Positions 39,101 to 46,148 of a stretch of DNA of 64,000 nt are shown here, one piece after another (positions within the stretch are counted from its first letter, which is position 1; the number at the start of each line of letters is the position of its first letter). This DNA comes from Gemmatimonadota bacterium (lineage in GTDB: Bacteria; Gemmatimonadota; Gemmatimonadetes; Gemmatimonadales; Gemmatimonadaceae). The notes beneath the pieces were generated by a model, which worked only from the letters and a program-made list of their open reading frames with translations, did no database searches and had not been told where the DNA came from. The stretch spans positions 1 to 64,000 of the forward strand of contig JADJAD010000019.1 in the NCBI GenBank assembly GCA_016704465.1. Direction: 5' to 3'. The position numbers were made by a program, and so were the translations under genes.

Positions 39101-40838
39101 GCGACGTCCAGCTCGCGCTTGGCCACCTCGATGAAGGCGCGGCGGGTGGGGAGGCCAGTGAGTTCGTCAACGGCCGGGCGCTGGCGCCCCTCGCGCCGGC
39201 GTTCGAGCTTGGGACGATCGGCCGCGCTGGATCGCGCCCCCGGTCCGCGCATCAGCTGCTCGAACGTCTCGAAGAGCTGCGGGTCGAACTGCCGTCCCGC
39301 GTCGCGCCGCATGACGTTGAGCGCCTCGTCGTGCGGGATCGCGCGCTTGTAACTGCGTTCGGTGGTGAGGGCGTCGTACACATCGGCCAGGCAGACGATG
39401 CGGGCGACCAGCGGGATCTCATCGGCGACCAATCCGTCGGGATATCCGGAGCCGTCCCAGCACTCATGGTGCGAACGCACGATGGGGAGGATGTCCCACG
39501 GGAATTCGACGTCCGACAGCAGCTCCACCCCGGCGATGGGGTGGCGCTTCATGAGCTCCCATTCCTCCTTGGTGAGGCGTCCGGGCTTGTTGAGCACCTC
39601 CGACGGGACGATGAGCTTCCCCACGTCGTGCAACAGCGCCCCGATCCGGAAGCAGAGCAACTCCGACTCGTCCAATCCGGCGGCGGCGGCGATCTGGCAG
39701 GCGACATCGGCGACGCGTTCGCAATGACCCTGGGTATAGCGGTCCTTGGACTCGGTCGACTCGCCCCATCGGTGCGCCACGACGAGGAACTCCGTCTGCA
39801 GGGCGCGCGTCTCCTGCGCGATGTCTTCCACGTCGTGCCGGGCCTGCATCTTCGCAAACAGGCGATGCGCGGCGTTGAGGCTCTGCAGGGCATCCTGATT
39901 GCGCCCGAGCTGTCGATAGACCTCCGCACGCTTGTGCTCCACCTCGGCCAGTAGGAGCAGGTTGCCGCGCGGGTGGCCAGGTCGGCCGCCCGCGCGAGCG
40001 AGACGAGCGCTTCGTCGTGATTGCCCAACTCCTTGGCGATTGATCCGGCCAGCTTGTACGCGCCGGCCTGGGAGTCGCCGAGCTGGTGGGCTTGTGCCGC
40101 GAGCAGGGCGCGATCGATCAGGCGACTGGCCGCGGCGAAGTCGCCACGATGGAAGATCGCCTGCGCCAGGTTGATCTCCAGCTGCGTGGCGATGTCGGCG
40201 TCCCCGAGCGTCGCGGCAATGTCGAGCGCCTGACGAAAGCTCCCTTCCGCCTCGTCCCACGTCCCGAGACGCGTCTGCACCAGCCCGACGTTATTGAGTG
40301 CGATGCAGACGTCGCGCGACATCCCCAGCAGTCGGTACTCGCGAATGCTGCTCTCGAAGTAGCGCAGCGCCTGTTGGTGGTCGCCTCGCACCGACGCAAT
40401 GACCCCGATATTGGTGGAGGTCATGGCGACGAGCGGGGCGTCGTCGGCCCGCACAGCCTGCTCGCGCGCCGTGAGGTAGAGCCGCTTGGCAGAATCGAGG
40501 TCGCCGAGGTGCCAGTGCAGGACGGCCATCTGGTTGGTGCAATGCCCGATCCCGGCGTCGTCGCCCGCGAGTTCGGCCAGCGTGAGCGACAGCTCGATGC
40601 ACTCACGCGCCGCGTCGTAGTTGGCGTCGGCCAGGTGCGTGCGCGCGATCGACCGTACGATGGCCGATGCGTTGATCTCGGCCGTCGCCTCTGCCAGGCG
40701 GAGGAGCGCCGCCTCGTAGAGTGCGCGTGCCTCGTCACGACGCGACTGTCGCTCGCACCCATGGGCGCGCTCGATCAGGGTCGCAAAGTCCTGGGTGGTC
40801 GGATCGACCGGTACGGCGAGCGGGAGCACGTACACCAC
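36123..40838 (-). CDS. TPR / HD-GYP / GGDEF / ATPase / TPR multidomain regulator, two frameshifts
   Basis: Reconstructed protein of about 1571 aa. An N-terminal TPR array (residues about 20-320; NNVGLVQTRLGTWDEAEGS) is followed by HD-GYP (HDVGK near 403, then HHECWDGSGYPDGL near 459). Next comes GGDEF (DELTGLPTRR near 556, active-site AGDEF near 631 with an RxxD inhibitory site RPND exactly five residues before it). A STAND/AAA_16-type ATPase follows (Walker A GEAGVGKTT near 763, Walker B LVLDDVQWAD), then a long helical TPR region to the end. It therefore carries both synthesis and hydrolysis modules for cyclic di-GMP and a signal-driven ATPase. Frames break near 39970 (LATRA to GNLLLLAEVEH) and near 36640 (FKKVRH to GRRLAAMYN). 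Each is fixed by one base, so the gene is probably intact in the cell. GTG 40838 is the chosen start. Confidence 0.85.
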
Positions 40839-40985
40839 GCGAGGATGAGGGCAGTGCGCAGGTCATGAAACGGCACGCCACAGCAGAACTCAGCAGACAG
40901 CAGGGGGCGAATACGCGCGCTGACCCGCTGGCGTCGACTGAGGACATTGGAGCCGTCTCAGTTCAGACGACCGCCCCCGCGATCT

Positions 40986-41058
40986 CGGCACGTCACGGCT
41001 CGGCACGTGACTGGATCGGCACGTCAACCGCTCGGAACGTCAGTCGCTCGGCACGTGA
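40986..41058. repeat. Five 15-16-bp-spaced copies of CGGCACGTSA upstream of the large regulator
   Basis: Copies start at 40986, 41001, 41017, 41033 and 41049: CGGCACGTCA, CGGCACGTGA, CGGCACGTCA, CGGAACGTCA and CGGCACGTGA. They lie 148-220 bp before the GTG of the TPR/HD-GYP/GGDEF gene. Spacing near 1.5 helical turns and partial GCACGTGC-type symmetry allow either an iterated operator or a decayed minisatellite. Confidence 0.75.
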
Positions 41059-41090
41059 CGCGGTGTCCTCGAGTCGTGAGGTCTGCCGAG

Positions 41091-41549
41091 TCAGCTGGCG
41101 GGCGAGTCGGGGGAGGGATCCTCGTCGAGCCGCTTCGCGAAATAGGTCTGCCGGCTTCCGGGGGGGTAGTCGTCGAGCACGCCGAAGACGCGATACCCGA
41201 GCTTGCCATAGAAGCCCGGCGCCTGGAAGTCGAAGCTATCGAGGTAGACCCCGAGGCAGTCGCGCGCTCGGGCCTCGTCCTCGGCGCATTGCAGGAGTCG
41301 CGTTCCCAGGCCGCGCCCGCGCTGTGGTGTGGCCACCCAGAGCAGGTCCACATGCAGCCAGCGCCAGTAGAACTCTCCGACCAGCCCCCCCGCCAGCATG
41401 CCGTCGGCATCGTAGGTGACCACGGTCAGCGGCTCCAGCTGCGGGTCCCCGGCGCGACGGCGATTGAACTGCTTCAGCTGGCTCAGGATTTCGGCCCGGA
41501 GTTCCCCGGTGGCGTCCGGGTGCACGATCGGGACAAAGGGCGGGGACAT
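41091..41549 (-). CDS. GNAT-family N-acetyltransferase
   Basis: A 152-aa acetyl-CoA-dependent acetyltransferase. Motif A is QRGRGLGTRLL (acetyl-CoA pyrophosphate loop) after the VDLLWVAT strand. Motif B has APGFYGKLGYRVFG. Length and layout match compact GNATs related to streptothricin or histone acetyltransferase-like enzymes. The acceptor substrate is unknown. It lies between the beta-lactamase-like gene and the regulator upstream region, all on the minus strand. Confidence 0.88.
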   Translation of the reverse strand: MSPPFVPIVHPDATGELRAEILSQLKQFNRRRAGDPQLEPLTVVTYDADGMLAGGLVGEFYWRWLHVDLLWVATPQRGRGLGTRLLQCAEDEARARDCLGVYLDSFDFQAPGFYGKLGYRVFGVLDDYPPGSRQTYFAKRLDEDPSPDSPAS

Positions 41550-41589
41550 GTTGGGTCGGGGGGCGAGTGTCGGCGGCCGTCGGACAGCG

Positions 41590-43185
41590 TCAGCGACACG
41601 CGGGCGGTGCCGCCAGGCTCTCGTCCTTCCCGATCGCGGTCACATCGAGGAACTGGACGCGTGCGGGAGTTGTGGGTGCCAGCGTGATGGCCACCCTCAG
41701 GTCACCCGTGGCGCAGCGCAGCCGCCAGCGTCCACGCAGCGCGTTCTCCACGACGAACGGTCCCTCGGGTTGGCAGCGGTCGCCTGCCGCCAGGCGCACG
41801 CGCTCGATCGCGGCGCGCCGCCGCTCCCGCGGTTCGTCGCGGAACAGGTTCATGGCGGCGACGCTGTCGCCGAGGGCGTCGTCCCACCGGGTGACCAGGC
41901 GCGTGACCTGTTCGCGCATCTGGACGAGGACCGGGGCTGGTTGCGGCTGGCGGGGCTCGAGCGCCCCCGTGCCCGCCAGCAGGTCGAGTGCCTGGTCGGC
42001 GACCCCGTTCCACCCCGTGTAGGTGAGGTTGCCCATGGCCACGATCCCCACGCCGTACTCCGGGAGCCAGCGCATGAGCGAACCGAAGCCGGGGAGCCCC
42101 CCGGTGTGGGCGACCGTGATGCGGAAGCGACACGTCTGCCGCACGCCGAGACCGTAGCCGTATCCCCCGGCGCTCAGGGACGGGGCGCCCGTCGCATCAC
42201 GCAACGCCGTGGCGCCATTGACGCGCCACACCTGTTGCATCTCGCGGCGTGAGGCGCGGCGAAGGACCCGGCCCTCGTCGCCGTCGCGCGGCGGCCAGGC
42301 ATCGAGCATGAAGGCGACCCACCGGCCGAGGTCCGCCGCCGAGGTGAGCATGCCGCCCATCGGCCCGAACGCCCCGTCGGGGAGTTGTTCCTCCTCGAGC
42401 CAGCGCCCGTCCTGCCGGCGATAGCCGTGTGCCAGGCGGGTGGCAGGCACGGTGCGCGCCTCGAGCGTGGTCACCGTCATGCCTAACGGCAGCAGCACGC
42501 GCTCCCGGATGTACTGCGCGTACGGCTGGCCGGACAGGTTGGCGACGATGCGGCCGAGGATCGCGAAGCCGAAGTTGGAGTACTCGTACGCCGTCCCCGG
42601 GGCGCTCGAGAACGGGATCCCGGCCCGCATCATGCCCGCCATCTCCGCGTCGGTGGCCGACAGCTGCTGGTCGCCCCACGGATTGTCCTCGGGGAAGCCC
42701 TCCGAATGGCTCAGCAGGTGGCGAATGGTGATGGCCGGCGAGTCGCCGGTCGGCAGGCGCAGCGAGGCGAGCTCGGGGACGTGGCGGGACACGGGGTCGT
42801 CCAGCGACAGGCGGCCGGCATCGCGCAGTTGGAGAATGGCGACTGCAGTGAAGCTCTTGGACATCGAGGCAATCCGGAACACCGTGGCCGTGTCGACCGG
42901 AGCCCGCGCCGCGATGTCGCGAGTCCCCGACACGAACACGTGGGCCAGCGTGCCGTCGATAACGAGTCCGTAGGCGATGCCCGGGACGTGCGATTGCGTG
43001 GCGAAGTCGCGCACGAGCTGGTCGATGGCCGGGAACGCCGAGCGCAACTTCGACTCGCGCGCCGGGTCGGCGAAGGCGGCCGGCGGGGCGATGCTGGCGT
43101 CACGCACTGCCTGCGCGGTCGCCAGGGCCGGCGCCAACGAGAGCACGACGACGCCGAGACCGGCGCGATGGAGAAACGACCGCAT
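41590..43185 (-). CDS. Class-C beta-lactamase-like serine hydrolase
   Basis: A 531-aa exported protein of the penicillin-binding-protein-like hydrolase family. After a signal peptide (LGVVVLSLAPALATAQA) come SxxK (Ser107-Met-Ser-Lys110), YxN (Tyr in YEYSNFG) and HTG in AHTGGLPGFG, all three active-site motifs. An extra C-terminal domain of about 120 residues (after LDLLAGTG) follows, as in D-aminopeptidase-type members. Such proteins include esterases, D-peptidases and true beta-lactamases. ATG 43185 is chosen at the signal peptide. Confidence 0.9.
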   Translation of the reverse strand: MRSFLHRAGLGVVVLSLAPALATAQAVRDASIAPPAAFADPARESKLRSAFPAIDQLVRDFATQSHVPGIAYGLVIDGTLAHVFVSGTRDIAARAPVDTATVFRIASMSKSFTAVAILQLRDAGRLSLDDPVSRHVPELASLRLPTGDSPAITIRHLLSHSEGFPEDNPWGDQQLSATDAEMAGMMRAGIPFSSAPGTAYEYSNFGFAILGRIVANLSGQPYAQYIRERVLLPLGMTVTTLEARTVPATRLAHGYRRQDGRWLEEEQLPDGAFGPMGGMLTSAADLGRWVAFMLDAWPPRDGDEGRVLRRASRREMQQVWRVNGATALRDATGAPSLSAGGYGYGLGVRQTCRFRITVAHTGGLPGFGSLMRWLPEYGVGIVAMGNLTYTGWNGVADQALDLLAGTGALEPRQPQPAPVLVQMREQVTRLVTRWDDALGDSVAAMNLFRDEPRERRRAAIERVRLAAGDRCQPEGPFVVENALRGRWRLRCATGDLRVAITLAPTTPARVQFLDVTAIGKDESLAAPPACR

Positions 43186-43222
43186 GTGGGTTGGGAAAGG
43201 CGAGGAAAATGTCGGGAGCGTG

Positions 43223-43242
43223 GGCGGCCAACATTGGCCGCC
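43223..43242 (-). terminator. Hairpin after the plug-only protein gene
   Basis: GGCGGCCAA and its complement (43223-43231, 43234-43242) form a compact perfect inverted repeat in the 92-bp gap between two minus-strand genes. It could end or attenuate transcription of the upstream gene. No T-run is seen. Confidence 0.5.
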
Positions 43243-43277
43243 GCGCCATGGGCGCGTCAATGCAGCGGCGCAATTCC

Positions 43278-44804
43278 TCACGAGCGCCGTGCCGGCAGGT
43301 TTCGCGCCTCCCACATGGTGCGGGTCCAGAGCACGATCACCCCGCAGCCATCGGACGATTGGAACTGCGGCGGTGCGAGCTGGCCGCGCGGATAGACCTC
43401 GATCGCCCGCAGGTCGGCCATGATCGCCATCTGGTCCACAGGGGCCCGCGGGGCCCGCGCGGCGTCGAGGAAAACCGTCGGGAGGCACAGCCCCTTGGAC
43501 GCGTTGAAGCTCGCACTCGCCCGCATGTACACCCCCTGTCCCCCGCTGCCGCTGGTGACGGTGATGCCGGACACGCCACGGAAAAGCTCCGACGGAAGCT
43601 GGACGTTGCGTGACCGGATGATCGAGTCGGTGAGAAAAACGCCGACCCCCGACTGCCGCCGCGTCTCGAAGGCTCGGCGCACGCTCATCGCCGACAATGC
43701 CAGGCGGTCGGCGTCGGTGCGCACCCGCAGCGTGTCCAGCAGCGTCGTCCCCTCGGTGAGCGACGGGTTCGCCGAGCGCAGGACGATCTCGGCAGCCGTG
43801 TCGCCGCTCCCCATGACGTCGACCGCCAACCTGCCCGGGGCGAAGCCGATCGCGCGCACCTCGAGCATCTGCGTTCCGCTGGCGACCTGGGTCATCAGAA
43901 AAGTCCCGTCGCCTCGCGTGGTCGCCTCGCCGACGCTCCCGAACAGGCGCAGCGTGGCTCCCTCGACCGGCGTCCCGTCGTCCGAGCGCACGATACCGCG
44001 AATGCGCGCCGTGCCGGTTCGCGCCGCCTCCGGGGTCACGCCATCGGCGCGTGTCGGGGCGGCCGTCGCGCCAGCTCCCACGTCGCGCTCGAACATATCC
44101 ACGGCATGCGACGCATCGCCAAGAACCAGGTCGCGGCGCAATAACCCGGTCTCGGGCATGCCGAGCTCCAGCACGCCGCTGGAATCGGCCCCCGCATAGA
44201 CGCGTGTGAGTACGGTCGTCCCCAGCGGCACCCCGCAGATGACGAATCGCCCCGACTCGTTGGCCTGGGCATCGATCGAGCGCGTGACCTCGCGCATCCC
44301 CTGTCGCCCCAGCACGAACTCGGGCCACTCCACGCGCACCCGCGCGCGCGGGACGGGGAAGCCATCGCGTGCCGAGCGCGCGAAGCCGCGCAGGATTCCG
44401 GTGGAGTCCTTGGCGATATCTGTCTTGCACGCGGCGCGGACCATGCTCGCCGCCGACGGCACGCCGAGCGGGGCGACCACGGTGGCGGCAAAGCGCAGCT
44501 CGAGGCGCACTTGCCCAGTCTCCAGTCCGAGCGAATCGAGGCGGGCGTGCGAAAAGCCGAGCAGGTAGCTGCCCGGTGCGAGCGTGTCGAAGGAGAACGC
44601 CCCGGCCGAGTCGGATGTCGCGAGCAGGGGGGCGCTCTTGACCGGGAGTGCGACCAGCTGCACGACGGCCCCCGCGAGCGGGCGCATCTCTATGCTGTCA
44701 AACACCACGCCGCGCAGGGCGGATTCGCGGGCGGACTGCGCGCCGGCGACCGACTCGGCGACGAGCGCGGCACACCCTGGGAGGAGGAAACGCAGCGTTG
44801 ACAT
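43278..44804 (-). CDS. Carboxypeptidase-regulatory-repeat protein with TonB plug domain but no barrel
   Basis: A 508-aa exported protein. A short signal (FLLPGCAALVAESVAGAQ) is followed by regulatory-like Ig domains of the CarboxypepD type (ALRGVVFDSIEMRPLAGAVV, then ILRGFARSARDGFPV, then RIRGIVRSDDGTPVEG). The C-terminal 150 residues read as a TonB-receptor plug (FRGVSGITVTSGSGGQGVYM, PTVFLDAAR, LRAIEVYPRG, CGVIVLWTR). No beta-barrel follows. It resembles a group of barrel-less plug proteins known from these phyla, whose role is unclear; a periplasmic adaptor or sensor is possible. It ends in a basic tail. Confidence 0.75.
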   Translation of the reverse strand: MSTLRFLLPGCAALVAESVAGAQSARESALRGVVFDSIEMRPLAGAVVQLVALPVKSAPLLATSDSAGAFSFDTLAPGSYLLGFSHARLDSLGLETGQVRLELRFAATVVAPLGVPSAASMVRAACKTDIAKDSTGILRGFARSARDGFPVPRARVRVEWPEFVLGRQGMREVTRSIDAQANESGRFVICGVPLGTTVLTRVYAGADSSGVLELGMPETGLLRRDLVLGDASHAVDMFERDVGAGATAAPTRADGVTPEAARTGTARIRGIVRSDDGTPVEGATLRLFGSVGEATTRGDGTFLMTQVASGTQMLEVRAIGFAPGRLAVDVMGSGDTAAEIVLRSANPSLTEGTTLLDTLRVRTDADRLALSAMSVRRAFETRRQSGVGVFLTDSIIRSRNVQLPSELFRGVSGITVTSGSGGQGVYMRASASFNASKGLCLPTVFLDAARAPRAPVDQMAIMADLRAIEVYPRGQLAPPQFQSSDGCGVIVLWTRTMWEARNLPARRS

Positions 44805-44858
44805 GACGGCAGATTGGCGACGACGACGGGGCGGAGTCCGCGCGTGCGCCCTCTCGCG

Positions 44859-45782
44859 TTAGGGGCGAACGTCCTGCGGCGCGAGGTCTCCTGTCGGCCA
44901 CAACCATGCCGCCCCTCGTACGCCGCTCGAATCGCCATGCCGGTTGGGGACGACACGCGTAACCAGCGTATCCGAAAAGACCTCGCTCGGCAGTCGCTCC
45001 GTGACCGACTCGGCGAGGTGCGGCATGTTGGACATCCCTCCGCCCAGCACGATGATATGGGGGTCGAGCAGGTTGATGACCGATGCCAGCGCGCGCGACA
45101 GGCGATCCACGTATCGCTCGAGCGTCGCCGTCGCCCCGGCGTCACCGTACGCGGCGGCGCGCACGATCTCGGGAGCACCCCACTGCTGATCGGTGTGCGT
45201 CGCGTGATCGCGCGCGAAGCCGGGTCCCGACAACCAGCTCTCGATGCACCCCGACCTGCCGCAGTAGCAGGCGGGGCCCGGCAGCTCATCGGCACTCACC
45301 CGCGGTAGCGCGTTGTGTCCCCACTCGCCGGCGATGAGGTTGGCGCCGGGAAGGCAGGCACCGTTCACGACAATCCCCCCGCCGACGCCGGTGCCCAGAA
45401 TCACGCCGAACACGACGTCGCACCCCGCGGCCGCGCCGTCGGTCGCCTCGGAGAGCGCGAAACAGTTGGCGTCGTTCATGAGTCGCACCGGTCGGTGAAG
45501 GATCGCCTCGAGGTCGCTGCCAAGCGGTTGGCCGATCAGCCAGGTGGAGTTGGCGTTCTTCACGTGACCGGTGGCCGGAACCACCGCGCCGGGAACCCCG
45601 ACTCCCACCGATCCGCGACGTCCGGTTTCGCCCTCGATTGCATGCACGAGTCCGGCGACCGTATCGACCGTCCCGCGGTAGTCGCGCGGCGTCGACACCC
45701 GGTGGCGGACGAGGGTCTCGCCGCCATCGGCCAGGGCAATGCCCTCGATCTTGGTGCCTCCGACGTCGATGCCAATGCGCAT
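44859..45782 (-). CDS. ROK-family sugar kinase (fructokinase/NagK-like)
   Basis: A 307-aa hexose kinase. The phosphate-1 loop DVGGTKIEGI is at the N-terminus. NDANCFALSEA supplies the catalytic Asp, ILGTGVGGGIVVNG the ATP site and GEWGHNALP the ROK signature. The zinc motif is CYCGRSGCIESW. This pattern fits E. coli Mak and NagK. ATG 45782 is the first start before the phosphate loop; longer upstream reading passes through repeats and is not coding. The gene is divergent from the Ca2+-ATPase across a repeat-filled gap. Confidence 0.93.
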   Translation of the reverse strand: MRIGIDVGGTKIEGIALADGGETLVRHRVSTPRDYRGTVDTVAGLVHAIEGETGRRGSVGVGVPGAVVPATGHVKNANSTWLIGQPLGSDLEAILHRPVRLMNDANCFALSEATDGAAAGCDVVFGVILGTGVGGGIVVNGACLPGANLIAGEWGHNALPRVSADELPGPACYCGRSGCIESWLSGPGFARDHATHTDQQWGAPEIVRAAAYGDAGATATLERYVDRLSRALASVINLLDPHIIVLGGGMSNMPHLAESVTERLPSEVFSDTLVTRVVPNRHGDSSGVRGAAWLWPTGDLAPQDVRP

Positions 45783-45963
45783 GAAGGGGCTGCGTGAGGG
45801 AAAGGACAGCGGCTGCGGACGAGCCAAACGTGCGCCGCCGATTCGGACAACGCTACGTCGCCGCAGCACGCGACGCGCGGCGCGTAGTGTAAAGTTATTC
45901 CCTACGAACGGGGGCCGAACCCCCAACAGCCGCGCCCCGCGACGTGGGCGAGTGTTAAGGTCA

Positions 45964-46033
45964 GGCGACCGGCGACCGGCGACCGGCGACCGGCGACCGG
46001 CGACCGGCGACCGGCGACCGGCGACCGGCGACC
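45964..46033. repeat. 7-bp tandem repeat GGCGACC x10
   Basis: Ten perfect contiguous copies of GGCGACC. It is immediately followed (2 bp) by a second array with an 8-bp unit. Confidence 0.95.
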
Positions 46034-46035
46034 GG

Positions 46036-46115
46036 TGAGCTGGTGAGCTGGTGAGCTGGTGAGCTGGTGAGCTGGTGAGCTGGTGAGCTGGTGAGCTGGT
46101 GAGCTGGTGAGCTGG
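46036..46115. repeat. 8-bp tandem repeat TGAGCTGG x10
   Basis: Ten perfect contiguous copies of TGAGCTGG, ending 33 bp before the Ca2+-ATPase GTG start. Each unit contains the palindromic AGCT. Confidence 0.95.
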
Positions 46116-46148
46116 TGCCGCAGCGTCGACGACAACACGGGAGGTCTG

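Larger units (their letters stand above)
45783..46148. other. Divergent intergenic region filled by two tandem repeats
   Basis: A 366-bp gap between the divergent kinase and ATPase genes. An AT-richer patch at 45888-45902 may hold the kinase promoter. About 150 bp (45964-46115) is a 7-bp array directly followed by an 8-bp array. GGGAGG (46139-46144) is the ATPase ribosome site. No other gene is seen. Confidence 0.6.

Noticed and set aside
45964..46115. Possible CRISPR array
   Set aside because: Units are 7-8 bp and contiguous, with no spacers and no cas genes nearby.
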